Assembly: GCF_001613165.1 (NCBI RefSeq)
Contig: NZ_BDBV01000033.1
Span: 35,279-99,278 of the forward strand
DNA: 64,000 bases
Direction of reading: 5' to 3'
Source of the DNA: Nocardia mexicana NBRC 108244
Lineage (GTDB): Bacteria > Actinomycetota > Actinomycetes > Mycobacteriales > Mycobacteriaceae
Within the stretch, counting starts at the first letter, position 1; every line of letters starts with the position of its first letter. Below are positions 34,837 to 43,151 of the stretch, one piece after another. The position numbers were made by a program, and so were the translations under genes. The notes beneath the pieces were generated by a model that saw only the letters and a program-made list of their open reading frames with translations, did no database searches and had not been told where the DNA came from.

Positions 34837-35409
34837 TCACACGCCGAAGAGTTGTCGTTCTCCGAGGGGGTCGAGGTAGATGCGGGTCAGTTTGCTGCTG
34901 CTGATGAGCCATCGGTCCCCGACGAGGGCGTACCTCTCGTGGTAGTGCCCGAAACCGATGACTCTGATGTCGCCGGGGAAGATCAGCAGGTCCTGTAACG
35001 CCCAAACCCCCGTCGCGGCGGTCGGTGAGCTGATCTCGATCTCGGGCATGTGCCCGTGGTGGACGGTTCTGGCGGGTCCGATCGTCAGCCGAAGAAAGTC
35101 GATGAATTCGTCCGCGCCGGTCGTGATCGGCCCGAACGACGCGGACGTATCGACCTCGACATCGGTGGTGAGCTGTTGCCTGAGCATCGCCCAGTCCTTG
35201 CCGTCGATCGCCCGGAAGTACCGCGCCTTGAGTTGTTTGATCGCGTGGACTGCCGCGACGGCGGCAGCGGGCTCGAGGTCGTCGGGTGCCTGTTTGTCAC
35301 CGGGGTTCGAGCGGGCCGCCGGTGAAGGCACGAAAGCGATTGCCGCGGAGAGGGTGACAGCTCCGGTACCGATCAGGAAGCTGCGGCGTGCATGCCTCGG
35401 CGGCGTCAT
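34837..35409 (-). CDS. SnoaL-like (NTF2 fold) protein with Tat-type signal
   Basis: A 190-aa protein. Residues about 60-185 form an NTF2/SnoaL-like domain (IKQLKARYFRAIDGKDWAM, VEVDTSASFG, TVHHGHMPEIEI, WALQDLLIF, RVIGFGHYHERY). It is homologous to the adjacent gene at 35406. Unlike that one, it begins MTPPRHARRSFLIGTGAVTL followed by a hydrophobic stretch and FVPSPAARS. This looks like a twin-arginine export signal with possible signal-peptidase cleavage near AARS. ATG 35409 overlaps the stop of the neighbour. Last gene of the minus-strand operon. The role of an exported SnoaL-like protein in this pathway is unknown. Confidence 0.85.
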   Translation of the reverse strand: MTPPRHARRSFLIGTGAVTLSAAIAFVPSPAARSNPGDKQAPDDLEPAAAVAAVHAIKQLKARYFRAIDGKDWAMLRQQLTTDVEVDTSASFGPITTGADEFIDFLRLTIGPARTVHHGHMPEIEISSPTAATGVWALQDLLIFPGDIRVIGFGHYHERYALVGDRWLISSSKLTRIYLDPLGERQLFGV

Positions 35410-35819
35410 GACCGATCCAGGTGCAGCCGAGTCGATTTCGTGGCCGTGAGCACCCATCGGCCGTTCCGGATGCCGTAGGTGTCGTAGTCGTGCCCGAATC
35501 CCAGCACACGGTGGCCGTCCGGTCGGACCACGAGCACCTGCATCGCCCAGGTTCCGGTGGCGGTGGTGGGGGAGGTGAGCTCGATCTCGGGCATGTGTGC
35601 GTGATGAACGGTCACGGCCCTGCCGTAGTTATTCTGGAGCGCAGCAACGTAATTCGCGGCGCCTGCGATGCGGTCACCGCCCAGCGCCGTCTGGTCGACT
35701 TCGATGTCGTCGGCCAGTACCGAGTCCAGCGCGGGCCATTCCTTGGTGTCGAGGCCGCGGCAGTACCTCGCCTCGAGAGACTCGATCGCGTTGAGCTGCC
35801 GCAAGGTATTCGGGTCCAT
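35406..35819 (-). CDS. SnoaL-like (NTF2 fold) protein, cytosolic
   Basis: A 137-aa SnoaL-like domain: LNAIESLEARYCRGLDTKEW, DIEVDQTALGGDR, TVHHAHMPEIELTSP, TWAMQVLVV, VLGFGHDYDTYG. Members with this fold act as isomerases, dehydratases or cyclases, or are non-enzymatic; conserved His-His (VHHAHMPE) is shared with the exported paralogue. It arose probably by tandem duplication, one copy gaining or losing a signal. Located 64 bp after the CoA-transferase gene. Confidence 0.88.
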   Translation of the reverse strand: MDPNTLRQLNAIESLEARYCRGLDTKEWPALDSVLADDIEVDQTALGGDRIAGAANYVAALQNNYGRAVTVHHAHMPEIELTSPTTATGTWAMQVLVVRPDGHRVLGFGHDYDTYGIRNGRWVLTATKSTRLHLDRS

Positions 35820-35883
35820 CCGGTGTTCGCACCGAGCCTTTCGTCGGTCTGTGCGCGTGATCGGAGTCCGCGCGTGTCGGTGG

Positions 35884-38349
35884 CTACTCGGACTTCACCG
35901 GCGTGCGGACGACGGCGGGGGTGCCGCCGATGATTCCGTCGGCCTCGAACTGCCGGACGTCGGATTCGGAGAGTCCGAGAGCGGTGAGGATCTCGGTGTT
36001 GTGCTGGCCGAGTAGCGGGGCGGGGGAGCGGTGGAAACGCAAGGGCCCCATGGAGAAGCGGGCGGGGACCGTGCTGTGGCGGGCGGTGTCGGCTGCGGGG
36101 TGGTCCACCGGTTCGAAGAAGCGGCGGAACCGCAGTTGCGGGAGATCGCCCTGGCGGTGCGGCTGCATCACCTTGGCGACGGGGACGCCTGCGTCCCAGA
36201 GGATTCGGACGATCTCGTCGCTGTCCCGTTCGCCGCACCATTCCGCGAGCCGCTCATCGATCAGATCGTGGTGGCGGCGGCGGCCGGCGGCGGAGCAGAG
36301 GTCGGGGGTCAGGGCCCAGAACGGGTCGCCCAGCGCCGCGCGCAGCTTGCGCCACTGCGCGTCGGTGGCGACCGCAATCGCCACCCAGCAGTCCTGCCTG
36401 CCGAATTCGTCCGTGCCCGCGGCGCGATACAGGTTCTGCGGGGCGGCATCCGGTCCGCGATTGCCGTCGCGCTCCAGCAGCGCGCCGTAGGCGGAGTACT
36501 CGATGACCTGCTCGGCGGCCACATTGAGCGCGGCGTCGACCATCGCGGCTTCGACCAGTGCGCCGCGGCCGGTCCGGCGGCGGTGTTCCAGCGCCAGCAG
36601 CAGGCCGTTGAGTGCGTGCGCTCCCGCGTTGGGATCCCCGATCGAGTAGGGCTCCACGGGATTTCGATCCCGGTGGCCGGTGAGCCACGTCAGGCCCGAG
36701 GTGTCCTCGATGATGTAGGCGAACGCCGGATTGTCGCGCCAGGGCCCGTCCAACCCGAATCCCGGCATCCGGACCATGATCGTGTCCGGACGCTGTGACC
36801 GCACGACCGAATAGTCCAGGCCGATCTGTTCCAGCACCCGCGGCGTGTAGTTCTCGACGACGACATCGCACGTGGCGGCCAACCGCCGCAACAGATCTCG
36901 TCCGCGCTCCGACCGGAAGTCGAGGGTCAGGCCCTTCTTGTTGGTGTTGAGCCCGGAGAAGATCGGCGACTTCTCCCACCACTGCTCCTCCGACACGGGC
37001 ACACCCGCGATCAGGCGGGTGCCGTCCGGCCGCCCGGCGGACTCCACATGGATGACCTCGGCGCCGAGCATGGCGAGGAAGTGGGTGCACGACGGCCCGG
37101 CCCAATAGGTGGTCAGGTCCAGTACGCGAAGTTCCCGGAACGGCAACGGATCCGGGGCAACCTTCGGCAGCGGATCCCGGCGCTTCGGCGGGGCGGCGCG
37201 ATACAGCTCGGTGTGCTCGCCGAGCCGCGGCGCGGGCCGTGGCTCGCGCAGCAGGCCGGGCGTGGTGCGGTACGGCGGCCCGGGCTGCAGGAACCCCTCG
37301 CGCGGATTGACCGTGAAGGCCTTGCGCGCCACGTGCTGATCCATCTCGGTAGCGTTGGCGCCGTGGACAATCGGTCCGTTGGGGATGCGGAATGCCGTCG
37401 CGAGATCGCGGATCACCTCGGACGGCTGTCCGGCCAGCCACGCGAATATCTCGGAGGCATGGAGGTTGGCGCGCTCGGTGATCGACAGCTCGGTGTCCTC
37501 GTCGATCCATTCCGGATGCCCCACCATCGCGCACAGATCGAACCACTGCTGGGCCGTGCCGCAGCCCAGTGCCACCAGGCCGTCGGCGGCGGCCGCCACG
37601 CCCGGCACGGTGAGCCGCCGCTCGGTGCGGAACGGGCGGCCGAGGGCGTCGAAGAACGACACCGGGAAGTAGGTGAGGCCCAGGATCTGGGTCTCCAGCA
37701 TCGACAGGTCGACCAGCTCGCCCGCACCGGTGCCGCGCGTGCGCAGCAGCGAGGCCATGGCCGCCGCCGACGCGTAGGCCCCCGCGAACCACTCACCGAT
37801 CCGGCCCCCGACATGCACCGGCGCCCGGTCGGGTGCGCCGCGCCCGAGGCCGACTATGCCCCCGGACCACGCCTGCAGCGTGAATTCCGTTGCGGGAAGG
37901 TCCTTCCAGGGACCGTGGAGGCCGAACGGTGTGATCGTGACGACCACGGCGTGCCGGTGCCTGCGGCGGATCGCGGCGGGTGCGAGCCGGGGATGCTCGG
38001 TGAGCCGGGAACCCGGTGACCAGACCACGATGTCGGCCGACGCCAGCATCGCGTCGGCGAGTTCCAGATCGGCGTCGACGTCCGGATCGGCGGCCACACT
38101 CGCCTTCCCGTCGGCCAGGAACGTGAACAGTGCACCGTCGCGGTCGTTTTCGATCTCGGCGCCCGACGCCGACCACCGGCGCAGCGAATCACCCTCGGGC
38201 GGTTCGAGTTTGACCACCTCGGCGCCGCCGTCACCGAGTAGCTTGGTGCAGTAGGCGCCCGCGATCCCGGTGGACAGGTCGGCGACGGTGCACCCGCTCA
38301 GCGGCGGATCGACGGGGTGCCCGCCGTGTGTGGAGTTACTCGATGCCAT
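35884..38349 (-). CDS. Double-domain CoA-transferase family III (CaiB/BaiF) protein
   Basis: An 821-aa fusion of two CaiB/BaiF domains (about 20-380 and 405-800). Each has its own start-like block (VADLSTGIAGAYCTKLLGDG and VLDLTTYWAGPSCTHFLAML) and PxxGR/TP-type segment. Family III enzymes form a covalent intermediate on an aspartate in a GD-x3-G context. The second domain has IGDPNAGAHA (Asp about 570). At the equivalent place the first has IGEWFAGAYA with Glu (about 186), so it may be inactive. ATG 38349 is preferred; GTG 38358 is possible. It probably exchanges CoA between pathway acids, and is co-transcribed with the crotonase and M24 genes. Confidence 0.92.
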   Translation of the reverse strand: MASSNSTHGGHPVDPPLSGCTVADLSTGIAGAYCTKLLGDGGAEVVKLEPPEGDSLRRWSASGAEIENDRDGALFTFLADGKASVAADPDVDADLELADAMLASADIVVWSPGSRLTEHPRLAPAAIRRRHRHAVVVTITPFGLHGPWKDLPATEFTLQAWSGGIVGLGRGAPDRAPVHVGGRIGEWFAGAYASAAAMASLLRTRGTGAGELVDLSMLETQILGLTYFPVSFFDALGRPFRTERRLTVPGVAAAADGLVALGCGTAQQWFDLCAMVGHPEWIDEDTELSITERANLHASEIFAWLAGQPSEVIRDLATAFRIPNGPIVHGANATEMDQHVARKAFTVNPREGFLQPGPPYRTTPGLLREPRPAPRLGEHTELYRAAPPKRRDPLPKVAPDPLPFRELRVLDLTTYWAGPSCTHFLAMLGAEVIHVESAGRPDGTRLIAGVPVSEEQWWEKSPIFSGLNTNKKGLTLDFRSERGRDLLRRLAATCDVVVENYTPRVLEQIGLDYSVVRSQRPDTIMVRMPGFGLDGPWRDNPAFAYIIEDTSGLTWLTGHRDRNPVEPYSIGDPNAGAHALNGLLLALEHRRRTGRGALVEAAMVDAALNVAAEQVIEYSAYGALLERDGNRGPDAAPQNLYRAAGTDEFGRQDCWVAIAVATDAQWRKLRAALGDPFWALTPDLCSAAGRRRHHDLIDERLAEWCGERDSDEIVRILWDAGVPVAKVMQPHRQGDLPQLRFRRFFEPVDHPAADTARHSTVPARFSMGPLRFHRSPAPLLGQHNTEILTALGLSESDVRQFEADGIIGGTPAVVRTPVKSE

Positions 38350-38374
38350 GTGTCCCACCGGCTTTCGTTGCTCG

Positions 38375-39382
38375 CTACTCCTGCTTCTTCCGCCCCGACT
38401 TGCTCAGCCGGAACTCCGGGGGGAACTGCGCGTCGTTGTCCTTGACCGAATTGTTCAGCCCGCCGTCGAAGGCGTCGTCCAGCATGAGTTCGTCGTCGTC
38501 GGCGTGGATGTGGCCGCCCATGGACTCGAAGAAGCCGCTCAGCAGGCTGCCCATGTACTCGCCCTGGTGCTGCTTCATCACCTCGAAGAAGATCTTCTGC
38601 ATGAAGACCGTATCCGTCGGCCGGTTGCGCGCGCAGGCCAGCGCGTACTTCTCGGTCTCGGCCTCCAGCTCGTCGCGCGAGACGACCTTGTTCAGGAAAT
38701 TGCACTCGTACATCTCCTGCGCGCTGAACGCCCGGCCGGTGAAGACCATCTCCTGAAAGCGGCGCAGTCCCATCGTCTGCGCCCACGTCCACATGCGCGG
38801 CCCCCAGCCGTAATACCGGAACGACGGGTGCCCGAACAGAGCGTCGTCGGAGGAGATCACCAGGTCGGCGTCGGCGGCCTGGTAGAAGTGCCAGCCGTAG
38901 CAGTAGCCCTTCACCTCCACGATGCTGATCTTCTTGAACTCCTGCAGGCTGCGGCACCCCGCCTGCGCGTTGGCGTACCACTGGCTGATGGTGGCGCCGT
39001 GCCGGAAGGACTCCTTCGGCGGATAGCGCACCTCGTCCGGCCCGATCTTGTATTCGGCCAGCCGCGGTCCCTGCGAGGGCGACTTCTGGACCTCCATGAA
39101 CTCGGGAAGGTCCGCGCCGCTGCCCAAATCGTCGCCCGCTCCTCGGACGACCAGCACCTTGACCTCGTCATCCACGCTCGCGCGGTGCAGCAGGTCGGCG
39201 TAGCGCAGCCGCGCCGCGATGGTGGGCGCGTTGAGCTGATCCGGCCGGTCGAAGGTGATGGTCGCGATGCGAGTCGCGGGATCCTTTGCGTAGCGGATGA
39301 TTTCGTGCGCCGCAGGCTGCGACTGTTCGGGGTCCGCTGCCGATCTCGCGGTGCCCGCGGCCGGTCGTGTGGAACGGGACAT
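38375..39382 (-). CDS. Crotonase-family protein lacking canonical catalytic glutamates
   Basis: A 335-aa crotonase-fold protein: ITFDRPDQLNAPTIAARL, oxyanion-hole AGDDLGSGADLPEFM, VKGYCYGWHFYQAADADLVIS, DDALFGHPSFRYYGWGPRMW and MVFTGRAFSAQEMYECNFL. At positions where hydratases carry Glu, this protein has His/Trp (GYCYGWHF) and Ser (HPSFRYYG), so simple hydration is unlikely. The C-terminal 60 residues (ADDDELMLDDAFDGGLNNSV and basic end) extend the family. ATG follows AAGGAG. Possible C-C hydrolysis, decarboxylation or isomerisation; unresolved. Confidence 0.9.
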   Translation of the reverse strand: MSRSTRPAAGTARSAADPEQSQPAAHEIIRYAKDPATRIATITFDRPDQLNAPTIAARLRYADLLHRASVDDEVKVLVVRGAGDDLGSGADLPEFMEVQKSPSQGPRLAEYKIGPDEVRYPPKESFRHGATISQWYANAQAGCRSLQEFKKISIVEVKGYCYGWHFYQAADADLVISSDDALFGHPSFRYYGWGPRMWTWAQTMGLRRFQEMVFTGRAFSAQEMYECNFLNKVVSRDELEAETEKYALACARNRPTDTVFMQKIFFEVMKQHQGEYMGSLLSGFFESMGGHIHADDDELMLDDAFDGGLNNSVKDNDAQFPPEFRLSKSGRKKQE

Positions 39383-39411
39383 GGGAAGCTCCTTTGCCGA
39401 GGGGTCGCCGC

Positions 39412-40518
39412 TCAGTGCGCCCAATGCGGTGCGTCGGTCAGCACCTCGCGGCCGTCGTCGGTGATCAGGACCGCGTCGCGGGTGAACACGGCGCCCACGC
39501 CGGACTCCCACACGTAGCCGGTGACCGACAGCACCATCCCCGGCTCCAGCCGCTCGGCGTCGGCGGTGGCTCGCAGCTGCGGCGAGACGACCGGCGGGTC
39601 GAAACCCATCCCCAGGCCCCGCGCGACCGGCATCGGCGGCAGCGATTCGCCCGCGATCTCGTAGGCGGTGAGCAGTTCGGTGGCCGCCGCTCCCGGGCGG
39701 CACGCGTCGATCAGCCTGGCCCACAAGGTATCCCGACGCCGGTACAGTTTCGCGGCATCATCGCTCGCGGCACCGACCGGATAGGTCCGCCCCACCTCGC
39801 CGATATACCCGTCGCCGAGCACACCGGCGGACACCGCCACCAGATCACCGGCCCGCACGAGCCGGTCGGACCCGGCCCGGCGCCACGGATGCTCCTCGGA
39901 CGTGACCCAGACCGAATCCTGCGATGCCGGAGTACTGACACCGCCCGCGGTCATCGCCTCCAGCAGCACGCCGATCAGCACCTGCTCGCTGCGGCCGGGC
40001 GCCAGCTCCGCCACCGTCGTCGCAAGCCCGTCCTCGGCCACCCGCAACGTATTGCGCAGCACCGCGATCTCTTCCGCGGTCTTCACACGCCGCGCCGTGC
40101 GCATGGCCACCTCGCCGTCGACGAGTTCGGCGTTCGGGAATGCCAGCGGCAGCAACTTCGCGAAATTCGGTGACAGTGCGTCCGTGCCAACCCTTTTCGC
40201 GGTGGCGGCGCCCGCGATATCGCGCAGGACGGCGATGGTGGTCATCGGATTCCACGCCAGGCCGTAGAGGTGATCGTGCGGGATGTCCTCGGGTATCCCC
40301 TCGTCCCAGGTGCTGAGCAGGTGCACCGCGCCGGTCTCGCGCACCACCGTCGCCACCGGTCCGAACGGCCGGGTCCCCGCCACCCACAGCTGGGGCGCGC
40401 CCGCGAGATAGCGGGCATTGGCCTGGCGGCCGAGGACGAGGATGTCCAGGTCATGGGCTTGCATCTGTGCCAGTGCGCGATCGCGCCGCCCATGCCGCAG
40501 GGCGCGATCGTCGGGCAT
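39412..40518 (-). CDS. M24 (pita-bread fold) protein with all metal ligands replaced
   Basis: A 368-aa aminopeptidase-P/creatinase-fold protein. The fold is clear (MRTARRVKTAEEIAVLRNTL, VRAGDLVAVSAGVLGDGYIG, EVGRTYPVG, LEPGMVLSVTGYVWESG). The five residues that bind two metals in M24 peptidases are changed relative to the upstream paralogue: Asp to Ser230, Asp to Glu241, His to Arg300, Glu to Thr333, Glu to Arg348. ATG 40518 with TGAGGTG is chosen; ATGs at 40533 and 40542 are alternatives overlapping the previous gene. It is likely a metal-free enzyme (creatinase itself needs no metal) or a structural partner of the intact paralogue encoded 4 bp upstream. Confidence 0.88.
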   Translation of the reverse strand: MPDDRALRHGRRDRALAQMQAHDLDILVLGRQANARYLAGAPQLWVAGTRPFGPVATVVRETGAVHLLSTWDEGIPEDIPHDHLYGLAWNPMTTIAVLRDIAGAATAKRVGTDALSPNFAKLLPLAFPNAELVDGEVAMRTARRVKTAEEIAVLRNTLRVAEDGLATTVAELAPGRSEQVLIGVLLEAMTAGGVSTPASQDSVWVTSEEHPWRRAGSDRLVRAGDLVAVSAGVLGDGYIGEVGRTYPVGAASDDAAKLYRRRDTLWARLIDACRPGAAATELLTAYEIAGESLPPMPVARGLGMGFDPPVVSPQLRATADAERLEPGMVLSVTGYVWESGVGAVFTRDAVLITDDGREVLTDAPHWAH

Positions 40519-40522
40519 CACC

Positions 40523-41752
40523 TCAGTGGCCATAGGGCGCATAGGGGTAGTCGGTGAGGGCGATCGAGCCCTCCTCGGTGATCACGATGATCTCCTCGCT
40601 TCGATAGCCGCCGGTGCCGTCCTCCCAGACGACCGGCTCCAGCACCAGCACCATGTTCGGCTCGAACACGAAGTTCTCGTCGAACTCGGGACCGAGATCG
40701 GTGCCGATCATGGGCGTCTCGGCCGCGCTGACCCCGATGCCGTGTCCCAGGTAGAAATGCGGCAGCCAGGGTTTGACGCCGTCGTTGGCGGCCGTCGCGG
40801 CACGGGCCAGATCCGCCGCGGTGGCCCCGGCGCGGGCGACGTCCAGGACCGCGGTGAGGATCTCGTGCCAGCGCTCGAACTGCTTGTGCTGCCGCGCATT
40901 CGGCTGCTCGCCGACGATCCAGGTGCGGCCGAAATCGGAGCAGTACCCGCCGTAGGTGATGCTGACATCGGTCCACAGCACATCCCCGGCCCGCAGCTCG
41001 CGCTCGGTGGTCAGCAGCGGCAGCGCCAGATCGCCGTGGGTGGTCCACACGCCCTCGGCCCTGGTGTCCGGCATGACCTGCCAGATCGCCTCCAGCATGG
41101 TGGCCGTGGCGCCCAGTTCGAAGGCCCGGCGGATGAAGCGCGCGGACAGGTCGATCTGCCGCCGTCCGGGCGCCAGCGCCGCCTGCACCTCGACCATCGC
41201 CTGGTCGGTGATGCGAGCGGCGGTGCGGATGCAGGCGATCTCGTCGGGCGTCTTGATCAGCTTGGCCGGGGCGACCACGAGCGCGGCGTCGGACGGCGGC
41301 CCGCCGGGGAACAGCCCGGCCTGCGCCCGGCGCATGGCACCGGTGCATTCGTCGACCGCCACCGTGGAGCCCGAGGGGATCAGGTCGCCGAGCAGCCGCG
41401 CGAATTCCGCTACGCCCTCGTCGAATTCGAGATAGACCGGCCCGTGCAGGTGGTCGGCGGGCAGGTCGGATTCCTCGGAGATGCCCTCCCGGAACGGCAG
41501 GAACAGATGTGGCCACGGATCACCCGCGACCACGACCGCGACCGGGCGCTCGACATGCGACAGGCCCGCGTCGCCGAGCGGCCAGTTGGTGCCGGTGGCA
41601 TACACGACATTGCTGTTGTTCAGCAGCACGAGCGCGTCGACGCCCTGCTGTGCCATGACCGAGCGCAGCCGCGCCCCGGTCTCGCGCCGGAGCCGCGCCC
41701 GATCGGGGACCTCGGGAATCACGAGGCCCGGGGCGCCGGTGGTGGAGGTCAT
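40523..41752 (-). CDS. M24-family metallohydrolase (aminopeptidase P/prolidase fold)
   Basis: A 409-aa protein with an N-terminal creatinase-like domain (to about 160) and a C-terminal pita-bread domain with an intact di-metal set: Asp262 (LWTDVS), Asp273 (CSDFGRT), His337 (LGHGIG), Glu372 (VLEPV), Glu386 (RSEEI). General peptidase activity would be odd inside a catabolic operon. Members of this fold also cleave C-N and C-S bonds (creatinase, DMSP lyase DddP), so an acyl or amide intermediate is a plausible substrate. ATG 41752 overlaps the amidohydrolase stop. The following gene encodes a ligand-less paralogue. Confidence 0.92.
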   Translation of the reverse strand: MTSTTGAPGLVIPEVPDRARLRRETGARLRSVMAQQGVDALVLLNNSNVVYATGTNWPLGDAGLSHVERPVAVVVAGDPWPHLFLPFREGISEESDLPADHLHGPVYLEFDEGVAEFARLLGDLIPSGSTVAVDECTGAMRRAQAGLFPGGPPSDAALVVAPAKLIKTPDEIACIRTAARITDQAMVEVQAALAPGRRQIDLSARFIRRAFELGATATMLEAIWQVMPDTRAEGVWTTHGDLALPLLTTERELRAGDVLWTDVSITYGGYCSDFGRTWIVGEQPNARQHKQFERWHEILTAVLDVARAGATAADLARAATAANDGVKPWLPHFYLGHGIGVSAAETPMIGTDLGPEFDENFVFEPNMVLVLEPVVWEDGTGGYRSEEIIVITEEGSIALTDYPYAPYGH

Positions 41753-42924
41753 GGCCGCAGATCCAGGAAGTCGGTGATATTGCCGCTGACGATCTTGGCG
41801 GCGTCCTCGGGGCCGACCGCCTGCACCACACCCGCGAGGGACTTCTCCGAGTAGCCCCAGGTGCTTTCGTTGTGCGGGTAGTCCGACGACCACATCACCC
41901 GGTCGCGGCCGATGTGGTCTATGAGCGCCAGCCCCAGCGGATCCACCATGAACGAGGCGCGCATGTGGTTGTCCCAGTAGTACCGCACGTCGTGGTCGAT
42001 CGGGCGGTTGTACATGTGCTTGTACGACGCGTGCATGTGCTCGGCGTCCTGGATCGCCGACGGCACCCAGTTGATGCCGCCCTCGAACCAGCCGATGCTC
42101 AGGCCCGGATGCCGGTCGATGATGCCGCTGAACACGTACTTGGAGAACAACTCCCGGAACGGCGCGACATTGTGCATCATGCCGACCACGACGCTGTTGA
42201 CCTCGCACGGCGCCGACAGCGGCGATTCGCCGATGTGGTGGGAGACCGGCACCCCGGACTCCTCGATCGCGTCCCACACCGGGATCATCGCGGTGCTGCC
42301 GTAGTCGATGACCTTGCCGTCGTCGTCCTTGCCCGCCGACAGGGGCAGCAGAAATGTCCTGAGCCCCAGCGACTTCAACTCTTCGAGCGTGCGGCGGGTA
42401 CCGGCCGGATCCCACCAGTTGATCAGGCCGACCCCGTAGAAGGTGCCACCGGAGCGCTCCTGCAGATCCGCGATGTACTCGTTGTACACCCGGAACGCCA
42501 GCTCCCGGACCTCCTTGTCCGGATAGAACAGCAACGCCAGCAAGGCATTCGGGAATGCGAGCTCCTTGGCGATGCCGTCGGCGCGCAGATCCGCGGCGCG
42601 CGCCTCGACATTGCTGCTGCCGGAGCCGTCGAGCGGGTCGTACTGCATCAGCACGCTACTGAAATCGCCGGGCAGGAACGACTTTCCCTTCCGGCCGATC
42701 TGGTAGGCGCCGTCCTCGTACCAGATGCGCGGGGCGCGATCCTTCATGCTCTCCGGGAACCGCTCGAAGAAGATGTCCTCGGCCAGCGAGATGTGGTTGT
42801 CGGCGGAGAACACCTCGGTGCCCGCGGGCAGGCCCACGGATCCTCCCGCATGACCGCGCCGGTCCTTGGGCGGCCCGAAACCGCCGGGTGGGTACAACGA
42901 AGCGCTGCTGGTCGGAACCGACAT
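41749..42924 (-). CDS. Amidohydrolase-superfamily (ACMSD-like) hydrolase or decarboxylase
   Basis: A 391-aa amidohydrolase-2 protein, third of its kind in the window. Metal-site elements: FSADNHISL (Asp-x-His), VSHHIGES, GWFEGGINW, and MWSSDYPHNEST with the catalytic Asp. ATG 42924 has TGGAGGGTC upstream; the longer open frame is discarded. It heads the seven-gene minus operon ending at 34837 and is divergent from the TetR gene, so that regulator is a candidate for its control. A decarboxylation or C-C hydrolysis of a ring-cleavage acid is plausible. Confidence 0.91.
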   Translation of the reverse strand: MSVPTSSASLYPPGGFGPPKDRRGHAGGSVGLPAGTEVFSADNHISLAEDIFFERFPESMKDRAPRIWYEDGAYQIGRKGKSFLPGDFSSVLMQYDPLDGSGSSNVEARAADLRADGIAKELAFPNALLALLFYPDKEVRELAFRVYNEYIADLQERSGGTFYGVGLINWWDPAGTRRTLEELKSLGLRTFLLPLSAGKDDDGKVIDYGSTAMIPVWDAIEESGVPVSHHIGESPLSAPCEVNSVVVGMMHNVAPFRELFSKYVFSGIIDRHPGLSIGWFEGGINWVPSAIQDAEHMHASYKHMYNRPIDHDVRYYWDNHMRASFMVDPLGLALIDHIGRDRVMWSSDYPHNESTWGYSEKSLAGVVQAVGPEDAAKIVSGNITDFLDLRP

Positions 42925-43033
42925 CTTGACCCTCCACTTGGAGCTGTGCGTCTTGGTAATGACGTTATCACGGAGGGAGAGTGCCGTATACGTCAAATGT
43001 GGACGGCATCGCTGTCGCGCGTGATACATCAGC

Positions 43034-43048
43034 GAGAATGCGATTACC
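43034..43048. promoter_or_regulatory. Variant operator GAGAAT-N3-ATTACC
   Basis: One perfect half-site of the shared operator and one changed half, in the gap between the amidohydrolase operon and the TetR gene. It matches 13 of 15 bases with the reverse complement of 51187-51201 in the mutase promoter, so this variant may be functional. Confidence 0.45.
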
Positions 43049-43108
43049 GAGAAAATCGATGACGGCCGATATTCGGTGCCGTGAGACCCTTGTCACAGCG
43101 AGGCAACC

Positions 43109-43132
43109 AACCTACTGTGTGTTCACTAGGTT
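43109..43132. promoter_or_regulatory. TetR-type palindrome AACCTA-N12-TAGGTT
   Basis: Imperfect 24-bp dyad AACCTA-x-TG-N6-CA-x-TAGGTT, 19 bp before the TetR start codon. Length and symmetry suit a TetR dimer, so autoregulation is likely. Unlike the GAGAAT sites it is found once in the window. Confidence 0.6.
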
Positions 43133-43151
43133 TTGCCGAAGAGGGGTTCTC

